Below, in pieces: positions 24,679 to 33,550 of a stretch of DNA of 49,362 bases (position 1 is its first letter; every line of letters starts with the position of its first letter). A program made the position numbers and the translations under genes. Origin of the DNA: SZUA-186 sp041552135 (GTDB lineage: Bacteria; Pseudomonadota; Gammaproteobacteria; UBA9214); assembly GCA_041552135.1 (NCBI GenBank), contig JBFELL010000001.1, positions 1 to 49,362 on the forward strand. Reading direction: 5' to 3'. The notes beneath the pieces are model-generated. The model made no database searches, was not told where the DNA came from, and saw only the letters and a program-made list of their open reading frames with translations.

Positions 24679-25785
24679 TCAGCCCTCCCCCGCGTCAGGT
24701 GCGAAAGGTGCGGACTTTTCCAGCGCCTGCTTGCTGACATAGTCCGACGTCATGGCCGTGAGCAGGGCGCTGTAGTTCAGCGAGAAGGCCAGCGTGTCGC
24801 CGACCCGGATGCCGTCCCCGGCCGGGGTGGCGTCGACCACCAGATAGCCGCTGGAGGCACCGAGGACCGTCAGGCGCGAATCGAGCGGCGCTATCCCGCT
24901 GACATCCACATCCTCGCGTCCCACGTTCAGCAGTGCACGCAGCATCTCGCCCTGGTCCTCGAAGCGTGGCAGCCGGCCGAAGGCGTCCTCGCCCCGGGCG
25001 CCCTGCGGCAGCGACGGCTTGCGCTTCAGCTCCAGCACCTCGGCGTGCAGGATGAAGGCATCCTGCGCGGTCCCGGGCCATGGCCTGCGCCGCGTCGTCT
25101 CCCTTCCGAGCAGAATGGCCTCACCGATGCGCGCATGATTGACCTGCGCGGGCATGCGGCCGGCCCGGATGAGTTCGAGTCCGCTGGAATTGATCCCCGA
25201 AAGCCACTCCAGGCCCAGGCCGAAGCGGCGCTCGATTTCCCGGCCCAGCGCCACCAGCTGCTGCATGTTGTCCTCGTCGGGCACCACGCCGGCGAAGCAG
25301 GCGAGGTTGGCGCCCAGCCCGCGGATGCGAATGCCGGGCAGCTTCACTGCCTGCTCCGTCAGGGGAAGCAGGTCCTGCGGCAGGATGCCCTCTCGCAGGT
25401 CGCCGAGGTCCACCATCAGCATCACGTCGTGAACCCTGCCCCGGCGCCGGGCCGCCGCTGACAGGGCGGCCAGGACGGCGAGCTCCGAATTGAGGCTGAT
25501 GTCCACGGCCTCCACGACCTCCCCGACACGCGAGAGCGGCGGGATCCTCAGCAGCATCAGGGGGGTGCGAAGACCGTCGGCCCTGAGACGCTGTATGTTT
25601 TCCAGGCGCGAGTCGGCGATCGCACTCACACCGCCGCGCAACATGGCCCGGGCGACGCCGGGGTGACCACAGGTCACCTTGGTCACGCCCGCCACATCGA
25701 TGCCGCGCCCCTCGCACAGCCCGACGATACGGCGGGCATTGTGTTCGATCTTGTCGAGATCGATCGTCAGGCAGGGGGAATCCAT
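24679..25785 (-). CDS. orr: Ornithine racemase
   Basis: A 368-residue fold-type III PLP protein that should convert L-ornithine to D-ornithine. The start TIDLDKIEHNARRIVGLCEGRGIDVAGVTKVTCG carries the likely PLP Lys36, and ADSRLENI, MLMVDLGDLREG and GINSSGLE are hallmarks of the ornithine/alanine-racemase-like (Orr) group and differ from Alr. It lies three bases after oraE and three before alr. D-ornithine is the substrate of the aminomutase encoded just upstream, which supports the assignment. Confidence 0.92.
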   Translation of the reverse strand: MDSPCLTIDLDKIEHNARRIVGLCEGRGIDVAGVTKVTCGHPGVARAMLRGGVSAIADSRLENIQRLRADGLRTPLMLLRIPPLSRVGEVVEAVDISLNSELAVLAALSAAARRRGRVHDVMLMVDLGDLREGILPQDLLPLTEQAVKLPGIRIRGLGANLACFAGVVPDEDNMQQLVALGREIERRFGLGLEWLSGINSSGLELIRAGRMPAQVNHARIGEAILLGRETTRRRPWPGTAQDAFILHAEVLELKRKPSLPQGARGEDAFGRLPRFEDQGEMLRALLNVGREDVDVSGIAPLDSRLTVLGASSGYLVVDATPAGDGIRVGDTLAFSLNYSALLTAMTSDYVSKQALEKSAPFAPDAGEG

Positions 25786-25788
25786 GTC

Positions 25789-27984
25789 TCAGTCCGCTTG
25801 CCTGGCGCGCAGGGTCCGCACCAGAAAACTCGCCACCTCCCGTCCGGTGGTCCCCCGCCCGAATCCCGCATCCATGCCGTGCGCGCGGGCCAGGGCATCC
25901 GTCACCTGGCTGCCGCCGGCAATCAGCACCAGGCGCGGCAGCAGGCCGCGCTGCTGTGCGGCATCATGCAGGTGCTGCATGTGCCGGTGGTGCATGTCCG
26001 CATGGGTGACGATGGTCGAGATCAGCACGGCCCGGGCCGCGGTCCGCTCTGCCACATCGAGGAGCCGCCCGATCGATACCGAGGTGCCGAGGGCATGGCA
26101 GTGGAAGCCGTACTTCTCGATGCCGCCATGCTTGATATCGAGGATTTCGTGCAGGCCGACCGAGTGCTCGTCCTCGCCGACGGTCGCGGCGACGATGTGG
26201 ATGTCGCGCGGCCGCACCCAGGCCTCGATGTCGGCCTCGGGCAGTGCCTCGACCCGCTCCGCCAGCTGCAGCGCGTCGACGCGGATCGCCACGTCGAGCG
26301 TACCCTTGATCTCGAAGACACAGCCCTCGGCCGGATGCATGACCCGCCGGCTGATGACCTCGGGATTGCCGAGCCCCATGTGTCTGGCCATCTCCAGCGC
26401 CGCCGCCTGGGCCACGCCCGGCTGCCCGGGCACAAACAGGGTGACACACACGATGTTGTCGCCATGTTTCTCGACTTCGGGTCTGAGCAGGCCGGCCGCG
26501 CGCTCTGCCAGTGGCTGCTGCAGGCGCCGCTCGACGCTATCGGCGGGATCCGGCTCATCGATGTAGCGGATCTTCGACGGGTCACACAGCGTGCAGCCGC
26601 CGTAGTCGTCGCAGGCCTTTGCATGCACCGTGTCATAGTGGTTGCGGCCGAAATGACTGCACACCGGAGCACCGTAGCCGGGTTCGCGCGGGATCACACT
26701 GCCCGCGCCATCGCCGCCCTGCGGATCGCGTGCAATGCCGTCGCCGTTGCGTTGCGGGTAATAGCCGGAATCGACAAACTGTCCCGCCTCCACCGCCGCG
26801 TAATAGCCACCGCTTGCCAGGATCTCCTCCAGAAACAGCACGGCGCGCTCCTTGAGTTCGCGAACCGCCTCCCGCAGCGGCCCGGCATCGCGCAACGCCA
26901 CCAGCTCCTCCAGCCCGTCGAGTCCCATCAGTGTCTGGCGCGCGGTGTTGACCCCCGCGATGTTGTTGTAGTGCCAGGGGATGTTGCGCCCTTCGTCCGG
27001 CGTGATCGTGCTCTGGATGTCCGCCGAGGTGAGCCGCGAAATCAGGGTGTCGAGCACATGGGTGACGCTGGTCTCCAGGGTGTCGGTCTGCATGTAACGT
27101 GTGTTCTGCTGGGCCCGGAACCGGTAGCCCCGGAACAGCTCGCGCAGCGCCACCGCATAGGGCAGATCGAGCCGCAGCTTCGGCGCCGGTGGTGCGGTCG
27201 GCGGCACGGTGGACAGGGCGACGAGTTCAGCCGGCATGCCCGCGGCGCGGGAATAGCCGGTGTTGACGGCATGCTGCACGAACAGCTCCGGTGTCACCTT
27301 CCACGCCTCCCGGGCCGTGGCATTGGCGTTGTGCGCGCCGTCCAGCTGCAGGATGCCGGCGTCCGCCAGGACCCGTTTCGACTCGGCCGCATCGACGAAG
27401 GAGCGGTGCATGTTGATGTCACGGTAAAGCACATTGTATTGCGGATCCTGGTGCGCCCCGTTGACACCCTCTTCGGCAAACAGCACCGCGATTTCCGGAC
27501 CGGCGACACCACTGACATAGGAATGCAGGTTGATCGGCCGGCCCACTTCCTCCTCGATGGCATCGAGCGCCTTGCGCGTGGCGCGGATCTGCTTGCGCGT
27601 GACCGGGATACCGCCGACGCCCTCCGGGGTGCCCTCGATGAGCCCGTCGATATGCGACTGGCCCGTGGTACGGATCACCATGATGTGATCGGCGCCGTGC
27701 CAGGCCGCCATGCGCATGCGGCGCAGGTCGTCTTCAAAACGTCCGGAGGCAATCTCCGTGGTGATCACCATGTCACACTGGGGATCGATGTCCCCGAAGT
27801 CGGCGGCCGCCGGCAACGGCACGGAATGCCCGAGACTCTCGGAGGTATCCCGGTAGACGAAGGGGCCAATACCCTGTTCCGTCACCTGCCGGCGCCAGGT
27901 CCAGCCACGGCGCCTTGGCCGGTAGTGCTCGAGGTCCCTCAGCACCTCCTCGATATCCAGCGGCCTGTCGGGGGAGAGCTTCAC
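25789..27984 (-). CDS. oraE: D-ornithine 4,5-aminomutase, catalytic E subunit
   Basis: A 731-residue adenosylcobalamin- and PLP-dependent mutase that moves the terminal amino group of D-ornithine to give 2,4-diaminopentanoate. The barrel part contains GGIPVTRKQIRATRKAL and NLHSYVSGVAGPEIAVLFAEEGV. The C-terminal Rossmann domain has the B12 motif DEHSVG at 605-610 (His607 as cobalt ligand) and DIKHGG with Lys618. These match in spacing the cobalamin His618 and PLP Lys629 described for the clostridial enzyme, offset by 11. Length (about 730) also fits. It overlaps oraS by four bases (ATGA), as expected for obligate subunits. Confidence 0.96.
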   Translation of the reverse strand: MKLSPDRPLDIEEVLRDLEHYRPRRRGWTWRRQVTEQGIGPFVYRDTSESLGHSVPLPAAADFGDIDPQCDMVITTEIASGRFEDDLRRMRMAAWHGADHIMVIRTTGQSHIDGLIEGTPEGVGGIPVTRKQIRATRKALDAIEEEVGRPINLHSYVSGVAGPEIAVLFAEEGVNGAHQDPQYNVLYRDINMHRSFVDAAESKRVLADAGILQLDGAHNANATAREAWKVTPELFVQHAVNTGYSRAAGMPAELVALSTVPPTAPPAPKLRLDLPYAVALRELFRGYRFRAQQNTRYMQTDTLETSVTHVLDTLISRLTSADIQSTITPDEGRNIPWHYNNIAGVNTARQTLMGLDGLEELVALRDAGPLREAVRELKERAVLFLEEILASGGYYAAVEAGQFVDSGYYPQRNGDGIARDPQGGDGAGSVIPREPGYGAPVCSHFGRNHYDTVHAKACDDYGGCTLCDPSKIRYIDEPDPADSVERRLQQPLAERAAGLLRPEVEKHGDNIVCVTLFVPGQPGVAQAAALEMARHMGLGNPEVISRRVMHPAEGCVFEIKGTLDVAIRVDALQLAERVEALPEADIEAWVRPRDIHIVAATVGEDEHSVGLHEILDIKHGGIEKYGFHCHALGTSVSIGRLLDVAERTAARAVLISTIVTHADMHHRHMQHLHDAAQQRGLLPRLVLIAGGSQVTDALARAHGMDAGFGRGTTGREVASFLVRTLRARQAD

Positions 27985-28334
27985 AGCGGCAGCGCCTCCC
28001 AGTGCTGCCCCGCCAGCAGAGCCGTGCCGGCCTCACGAACGGAGAGGCCTTTTGCCCTGGCCAGTTCCAGCACCAGGCGGCCCGCGCCGTGACCGAGCAG
28101 GCCGCGTTCCAGCATCTGCGCAACGAGTTCCCCGCTCTCGATGCTCGAGAAGCCCATGCGCAGCAGCACCGAGCGTTCGATGGAGGGTGTCGTGTGTGTG
28201 CGCGCCTCCTCGATCAGGGGGGCGACGATGCGCTCCAGCAGTTCCCAGAAGCGGGCCTGCAATGCCTCGTCTGACAGATCCCGCAGCCGGGTCCGGCCTT
28301 GCTCGAAATCATCCGGTCGTTCCGCGCAGCTCAT
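27981..28334 (-). CDS. oraS: D-ornithine 4,5-aminomutase, small S subunit
   Basis: A 117-residue all-helical protein starting MSCAERPDDFEQ. The size and the pattern (LRDLSDEALQARFWELLERIVAPL, then SIERSVLLRMGFSS and LLGHGAGRLVLELA) fit OraS, which binds OraE and is needed for activity. It overlaps ortB by 26 bases and oraE by four, so translation of the three is probably coupled. Confidence 0.92.
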   Translation of the reverse strand: MSCAERPDDFEQGRTRLRDLSDEALQARFWELLERIVAPLIEEARTHTTPSIERSVLLRMGFSSIESGELVAQMLERGLLGHGAGRLVLELARAKGLSVREAGTALLAGQHWEALPL

Positions 28335-29730
28335 CGATGCTCTCCTCTACATAGGTCCGGCTGGTCCGGGTTTCGGCGGCAAGGTAATCGAGGTCGACCT
28401 CACCGAGGGTCGCACCTTGCGGCAGGGACGCGAGGGCATTGCGCAGATAGGATCGCCGCACGTGGTCCAGCTCCACGTCCCGCACGGCCAGCTGCGCCGG
28501 ATGCTCCGGAATCACGATCCGCTCGCCGGGCCGGTTGTCCCGGGGATCGCCGCGGCGCACCTCGACCCCCATGCGCCTGGCCAGGTTGAGCTGGGCCAGC
28601 GGGTGCTTGCCCGCGCCGGTGTATTCGGTCTCCTGGACCACGATGATGCGGTCCTCGTCCAGTTCCTGTGCCATGGCGAAGGCGGCGGCCAGCGACGTGT
28701 TGCCCGCCGGCCCCCGCTCCATGCCTTCCAGTTCCGCCAGCAGCTGGGTGGCGTAGAACACCTCGCCCTGGGTCACGGTCACGAAGCGCTCCATGTAACG
28801 CAGGGCACGCGCGGCATTGCGGGGCACGTCGGCACGGTCCGGCCAGGTGCTGAAGGGCATCGAGAAGCCGGTATGGCCGGTGGTGAAGGACTTGCGGTTG
28901 AAATCGTGATCCGAGGCCATGTGCAGACCGGCAAGATCCACGCTGGCGGCGACCATGACGGTGTCCGTGGCACCGGCCTGCGCGAGTCCGCGCGCCGTGC
29001 CCGTGACGTTGCCGCCGCCGGCATGCGTGGCGATGACCACGTCGGGAAAACGCCCGGCCAGTTGCCGGACCTGGCCGGCCAGCTCGAAGCCCAGCGTCTC
29101 GATGCCCAGGATGGCGTACGGGCTGTAGAGCGAGGCATTGAAGTAGCCGGTATCCCGGAGGACCCTGAGGGCGACATAAAACAGTTCAGGCCCTACCGAC
29201 AGGCGGATCACCTCGGCGCCGCAGGCCTCGCAGGCGCGGGTCTTCTCGGCGATCTCCGGCTGGGCGATGCCCGCGCTGTCGAAGGCCTCCTGTACCACGA
29301 TGCAGCGCAGGCCCGCCCTGGCGGCCTGCGAGGCCACGGCCGCGCCATAGTTGCCGCTGGTGGCTGCAACGACCCCTGTGTAACCTTGCCGCCTCGCCTC
29401 GTGCACGGACAGCGAGGCACGCCGGTCCTTGAATGAACCCGAGGGATTCGCGGCCTCGTCCTTGAGCAGAATCCGCGCCCCCCTGCCGGGCGACGCCACG
29501 GTGCGGGCCAGTGCCGTGATGTTGTGCAGCTCGACCAGCGGGGTCTCACCCACGCCCGTGCGTCGCTGCACGCGGGCCGCCGATGCCACATCGTGGCCCG
29601 TGTCCGTGAACAGCCGCTCGTAATCAAACGCCAGTGCGCCCGTGGTGTACTGCGCGTAGTCGATACCGCTGGCGCCCTGCATGATGGCGGCCCGCTGCTG
29701 CATAACCGCGGCGTAGTCCCCGGCGCTCAC
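28309..29730 (-). CDS. ortB: 2-amino-4-oxopentanoate thiolase, PLP-binding beta subunit
   Basis: A 473-residue PLP protein of the threonine synthase/fold-type II group. Lys101 in NPSGSFKDRRA should hold PLP, and TSGNYGAAVASQAA and HAGGGNVTGTA form the cofactor site. With OrtA it cleaves 2-amino-4-oxopentanoate with CoA to acetyl-CoA and D-alanine. It overlaps ortA by four bases and oraS by 26. Gene order (ord-ortA-ortB-oraS-oraE) is that of the Clostridium sticklandii ornithine cluster. Confidence 0.93.
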   Translation of the reverse strand: MSAGDYAAVMQQRAAIMQGASGIDYAQYTTGALAFDYERLFTDTGHDVASAARVQRRTGVGETPLVELHNITALARTVASPGRGARILLKDEAANPSGSFKDRRASLSVHEARRQGYTGVVAATSGNYGAAVASQAARAGLRCIVVQEAFDSAGIAQPEIAEKTRACEACGAEVIRLSVGPELFYVALRVLRDTGYFNASLYSPYAILGIETLGFELAGQVRQLAGRFPDVVIATHAGGGNVTGTARGLAQAGATDTVMVAASVDLAGLHMASDHDFNRKSFTTGHTGFSMPFSTWPDRADVPRNAARALRYMERFVTVTQGEVFYATQLLAELEGMERGPAGNTSLAAAFAMAQELDEDRIIVVQETEYTGAGKHPLAQLNLARRMGVEVRRGDPRDNRPGERIVIPEHPAQLAVRDVELDHVRRSYLRNALASLPQGATLGEVDLDYLAAETRTSRTYVEESIDELRGTTG

Positions 29731-30041
29731 TTGATCAGTCCGCGCTCACGCAGCATGGCACGTACCTCGCCGCCGATCGCTGAGAGTTCGGGCAGCGGTT
29801 CACCGAAGCCGTGGGTATAGGCGGGATTGACTGCCGTCAGCGTACCGCGCAGGCGACGGCCGGCCGGCGTCAGGACCCCGGCCTCATCACCCGGGGCCGC
29901 GGGCGCAAGCAGCGTGCCTTTGACCCGCATCTCCAGCGGCACCTGCCGGGTATCCCCGGGAACCTGCGGGGCACGTTCCTCCGGTTGCAGCACGCAATGC
30001 TGGATCTCGACCAGGGTACCCGGTGCAATCCGCTCAGCCAT
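29727..30041 (-). CDS. ortA: 2-amino-4-oxopentanoate thiolase, alpha subunit
   Basis: A 104-residue partner of OrtB. The chosen start (ATG 30041, MAERIAPGTLVEIQHCVLQPEERAP) overlaps the ord stop by eight bases; longer readings only translate ord out of frame. Typical parts are the LVEIQ start, LQPEERAPQVPGDT, and the end NPAYTHGFGEPLPELSAIGGEVRAMLRERG. The segment binds no cofactor that I can see and probably shapes the active site with OrtB. Confidence 0.92.
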   Translation of the reverse strand: MAERIAPGTLVEIQHCVLQPEERAPQVPGDTRQVPLEMRVKGTLLAPAAPGDEAGVLTPAGRRLRGTLTAVNPAYTHGFGEPLPELSAIGGEVRAMLRERGLIK

Positions 30042-31101
30042 GCCGGGCTGCCTGTCCGGCGCCGTGCAGCCGCTGGCGCACATCACCCAGCAGCGCAGCG
30101 GGGACCGGCAGTTCCGCCATGGTGTGCAGACCCGGCGTTGCATCCAGTACCCGCGGAATCATGTTCACGGCAAGGGCCACGGTGCCCTGCCCGCCCGGGA
30201 TCTCCGGACTGCCGGCGAGGCGAATCCCCGGCGTGCCGGTAATCTCGATGGCGTCCTGCGTGGCCACTCCCTCGAGCTGGGGCTGCAGCTGCTGCGGATG
30301 CATGAGGGTGATGACCGGCTGCTCTTCGCGGTAGGCCACGGCCCGGTGGTTGCAGCCGGCCACCTGCCCGGGCTCGACGACCGCAAACGCGGTTTCGCGC
30401 CTGACCCGTGCAATAATCGGTTCGCGGGTCTCTTCGATACGCGTGATCTGCCAGCCAACTGCGTCGGCGATCAGGTGGATCGACTCGGCAAAGCCGTAGT
30501 GACCTGCCACCCTGCCCCCGGCAAGCCCCCGGTCGAATGCGGCAGGGCTCAGCCCCACCCCCTGGGCGTCAAGTACCGAAGGGCCGTAGGGCGAGAGGTC
30601 GTTGACACGTCTTGCCGTAATGGACTGCACGTCGGCACAGACACCGGTCAGGGTGATGATCAGCAGGTCCAGCACGAAGCCCGGGTTGATGCCGGTACCG
30701 AGCACCGCCACGCCCCGGGCCATGGCCAGGCGGTGCAGTTCCGCGGCAAATGCCGGCGAACTGCAGGCGGGGTAGACCAGCTGCTCGGCAATCGAGATCA
30801 CGTGGACGCCGTGGCGCACCAGGATCTCCAGCTCTTGCCTGGCATCGACAATTGTCGAACACGTTGCCTGAATCGCGATCTCGGGCCGTGTCTGTTCGAT
30901 CATGGCTGCAAGGTCATTGCCGAGCGGCAGGCCGAGGTCGCGTTCGAGCCCGATCGCCTGCCCCAGGTCCATGCCGGCACGCCCTCGCCTGCGGCCACAG
31001 GCGCCGACCAGTTCCAGGCCCGGCTTGTCGAGCACCAGGCGCGCAATGCCCGATCCCATCTGTCCGGTTCCGAGCACCAGCACCCTGATAAGGTCACGCA
31101 T
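30034..31101 (-). CDS. ord: 2,4-diaminopentanoate dehydrogenase
   Basis: A 355-residue NAD(P)-dependent oxidative deaminase turning 2,4-diaminopentanoate into 2-amino-4-oxopentanoate and ammonia. The nucleotide-binding motif VLVLGTGQMGSGIAR is at the N-terminus, QATCST and GTGINPGFVLD follow, and the rest resembles dihydrodipicolinate-reductase-like folds. I use ATG 31101; the longer frame to 31158 translates unlikely Cys-rich sequence. It is the first gene of the seven-gene operon, 78 bases from the divergent alanine dehydrogenase. Confidence 0.93.
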   Translation of the reverse strand: MRDLIRVLVLGTGQMGSGIARLVLDKPGLELVGACGRRRGRAGMDLGQAIGLERDLGLPLGNDLAAMIEQTRPEIAIQATCSTIVDARQELEILVRHGVHVISIAEQLVYPACSSPAFAAELHRLAMARGVAVLGTGINPGFVLDLLIITLTGVCADVQSITARRVNDLSPYGPSVLDAQGVGLSPAAFDRGLAGGRVAGHYGFAESIHLIADAVGWQITRIEETREPIIARVRRETAFAVVEPGQVAGCNHRAVAYREEQPVITLMHPQQLQPQLEGVATQDAIEITGTPGIRLAGSPEIPGGQGTVALAVNMIPRVLDATPGLHTMAELPVPAALLGDVRQRLHGAGQAARHG

Positions 31102-31179
31102 GCCATAATACTGGCATATGTGAATTCGCTTTGCATTTTGGCAGCGACCGCATCCCACCAGAACCGGGAATCAGGCAAC
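31102..31179. promoter_or_regulatory. Divergent promoter region of ord operon and ald
   Basis: A 78-base spacer must drive both the ornithine operon (leftward) and alanine dehydrogenase (rightward). It has an AT-rich core (CATATGTGAATTC, TTTGCATTTTGG). A minus-strand -10-like TATTAT (31107-31112 region) sits close to the ord start. No confident -35/-10 pairs or operator could be defined. Confidence 0.35.
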
Positions 31180-32280
31180 ATGAAGATTGGCGTACCCCAG
31201 GAGATCAAGGCAAATGAACACCGTGTGGCGCTGACACCGGCGGGGGCGACGGCGCTGGTCGAGGCCGGTCACAGCGTCCTGCTGCAGGCGGGCGCCGGAG
31301 CCGGGTCCGGTTTTCCGGACACGGATTACGCCCGGGCCGGCGCCGGCATCGTCGATGCAGCCGCGGCCTGGGACACGGACCTGGTGCTGAAGATCAAGGA
31401 ACCGCTGGCAGAGGAATACCCTCATCTCGGTGGGCAGCTGGTGTTTGGCTATTTCCACCTGTCCGGTGTCACACCGGCGCTGACCGAGGCCCTGCTTGCG
31501 CACGGCACCACCGCCATCGCCTATGAAACGGTCGAGGACAAGCGCGGGAGACTGCCGCTGCTGGCACCCATGAGCGCCGTGGCGGGCAACATGGCCGCGA
31601 CCATGGGTAACTATCACCTCGCCTGTTTCAATCACGGCAAGGGCATGCTGTTGTCACGCATCTTCGACCAGCGCTTCGGCAAGGTCGTGATCATCGGCGA
31701 CGGCGTGGTCGGCCGGCACTGCGCCCGCGCGGCAGACAGCATGGGGGCCCGGGTCTACATCGCCGGCCGGCATGCCGACCGGGTGCCGCAGCTGCGGGAC
31801 GAGATCTCCGCGGACATCCACTTTCTGCTCTCCACGCCGGAGCATATCGCGGCGGAACTGGCCGATGCCGACCTCGTCGTCGGCGCCGTGCTGCGCCGGG
31901 GCGCGCGTGCCCCGCATGTCGTCACCGAGGCCATGGTGCGGGGCATGCAAGCCGGCTCCGTCATTGTCGATGTAAGCATCGACCAGGGCGGCTGCGTGGA
32001 GACCTCACGCCCGACGACGCACGGCAAGCCCGTCTTTGAAAAGCACGGTGTCATCCACTACTGCGTCGCCAATATGCCCGGCGCCTATCCGCGGCTCTCC
32101 ACCCTTGCCCTGACCAGCGCGACCCTGCCCTATGTCCTCAGGCTGGCCGACCGCGGCCTGGAGGCCGTGCGCACCGACCCGGGCCTCGCCCGGGGCGTGA
32201 ACACACACGACGGCCACATCACCTGCCGGGCCGTTGCCGAGGCCCTGGATCGCATGGGCCGTTTCCGGGACTTTCCCTGA
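31180..32280 (+). CDS. ald: Alanine dehydrogenase
   Basis: A 366-residue NAD-dependent enzyme converting L-alanine to pyruvate and ammonia. The start MKIGVPQEIKANEHRVALTPAG is diagnostic for the AlaDH/transhydrogenase-N family. Substrate-binding segments KIKEP and LFAP-like LPLLAPMSAVAG are present, and the NAD motif is VVIIGDGVVGRHCARAA. Note the motif is GDGVVG where most have GAGVVG or GGGVVG. It is divergent from ord and closes the pathway by turning alanine from the thiolase into pyruvate with NADH gain. Confidence 0.95.
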   Translation: MKIGVPQEIKANEHRVALTPAGATALVEAGHSVLLQAGAGAGSGFPDTDYARAGAGIVDAAAAWDTDLVLKIKEPLAEEYPHLGGQLVFGYFHLSGVTPALTEALLAHGTTAIAYETVEDKRGRLPLLAPMSAVAGNMAATMGNYHLACFNHGKGMLLSRIFDQRFGKVVIIGDGVVGRHCARAADSMGARVYIAGRHADRVPQLRDEISADIHFLLSTPEHIAAELADADLVVGAVLRRGARAPHVVTEAMVRGMQAGSVIVDVSIDQGGCVETSRPTTHGKPVFEKHGVIHYCVANMPGAYPRLSTLALTSATLPYVLRLADRGLEAVRTDPGLARGVNTHDGHITCRAVAEALDRMGRFRDFP

Positions 32281-32392
32281 CGCAGCGCGGCCATGGACGA
32301 GCCCCGCCAGTGGCATCAAGCCGCGCCGCGATGCGCGCCGGGGGGCGGTGCTCCTGCAGGAAAACTTGCGGTAATGATCGGGTAGACACGTC

Positions 32393-33418
32393 ATGCGCAA
32401 ACCCCTGCACATCGACGGCTCCCTGGGTGAAGGTGGCGGCCAGATCCTGCGCTCGTCACTGGCCATGTCGCTGTGCCTGGGCAAGGCGTTCCACATCACC
32501 AAGGTACGGGCCAGCCGCAAAAGACCCGGCCTGCAGCCACAGCACCTTGCCGCCGTCAGGGCAGCCGCGCAGATCAGTGCGGCTGAACTGGCGGGCGCCA
32601 CACCCGGATCTGGCGAACTGGCGTTTGCACCGCAGGCGGTAACAGCGGGCGATTACCGCTTTGCGACCGGCACGGCGGGAAGTGTCACACTGGTGCTGCA
32701 AACGGTACTGCCCGCCCTGCTGAGCGCCGACGCCCCGTCACGCCTGGAACTCTCGGGTGGCACCCACAACCCGCTCGCACCCTCGTTCGATTTCATACGG
32801 CATGCCTTTCTGCCACTGATTAACCGCATGGGTCCCCGCGTGACGGCACGCCTGCTGCGGCCCGGCTTCTACCCCGCCGGTGGCGGCGTCATGCAGGTGG
32901 CAATCGAGCCGGCGCGGCAGCTGAAGCCGTTGCGGATACCGGTTCGCGGGCCGGTCATGGCGCAAACGGCAAGTGCCCTGGTATCGCACCTGCCATTGCA
33001 TATCGCGGACAGGGAACTGCAGGTCATCGGTTCGGAACTCGGCCTGCCCGCGCAACACATGCAGGCCCGCGAGGTCACCTCGGCATCGGGGCCGGGCAAC
33101 GTGGTGACCCTGATCATCAGGAGCCGGCACATCACGGAGGTGTTCACCGGTTTCGGCAGGCGTGGTGTCAGGGCAGAAACCGTGGCGTCACGGCTCGTGG
33201 AACGCGTGCGCCGCTACCTGGCCGCAGGGGTGCCGGTAGGTGAGTACCTGGCAGACCAGCTGCTGCTGCCGCTGGCACTGTCCGGCGGCGGCAGTTATGT
33301 GACGTTGCGGCCCAGCCGGCACACCACCACGAATATCGCCGTGCTGCAGCAGTTCATGGCGACGCGGATCGACTGCACGGAACTCGGCCCGGATCGATGG
33401 GCTATAGCGCTGCACTGA
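32393..33418 (+). CDS. rtcA: RNA 3'-terminal phosphate cyclase
   Basis: A 341-residue ATP-dependent enzyme converting RNA 3'-phosphate ends to 2',3'-cyclic phosphate. The family start HIDGSLGEGGGQILRSSLAMS is clear, and RPGFYPAGGG is the central family motif. The nucleophilic His310 is in PSRHTTTN, matching His309 of the E. coli enzyme. The usual partner rtcB and regulator rtcR are not in the window. It is followed on the same strand by a phosphoribosyltransferase gene. Confidence 0.94.
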   Translation: MRKPLHIDGSLGEGGGQILRSSLAMSLCLGKAFHITKVRASRKRPGLQPQHLAAVRAAAQISAAELAGATPGSGELAFAPQAVTAGDYRFATGTAGSVTLVLQTVLPALLSADAPSRLELSGGTHNPLAPSFDFIRHAFLPLINRMGPRVTARLLRPGFYPAGGGVMQVAIEPARQLKPLRIPVRGPVMAQTASALVSHLPLHIADRELQVIGSELGLPAQHMQAREVTSASGPGNVVTLIIRSRHITEVFTGFGRRGVRAETVASRLVERVRRYLAAGVPVGEYLADQLLLPLALSGGGSYVTLRPSRHTTTNIAVLQQFMATRIDCTELGPDRWAIALH

Positions 33419-33550
33419 ACCGGCAAAGGCGTGCCACCGGCCCTGAGGCGCACACCGCTGAGATGACGGCGCGGCAGGCAGTTGCCCGGGGGCAGGCTGT
33501 GTTACTGTCATCGTCTGCGTGTATCCGGGGCATTTCGCGAAGGAGGACAG

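Noticed and set aside
23419..25461. 680-residue open frame on the plus strand
   Set aside because: It runs antisense to alr and orr; its composition (many His, Arg, Gln, Pro) is typical of a shadow frame in GC-rich DNA, and the minus-strand proteins have clear motifs.
25663..28092. 809-residue open frame on the plus strand
   Set aside because: Antisense to oraE and oraS, with no motif; the minus-strand OraE has the B12 and PLP residues.
29827..31179. Long N-terminal extension of the alanine dehydrogenase frame
   Set aside because: It is antisense to ord and ortA; the enzyme begins at MKIGVPQEIK, the normal start of the family.
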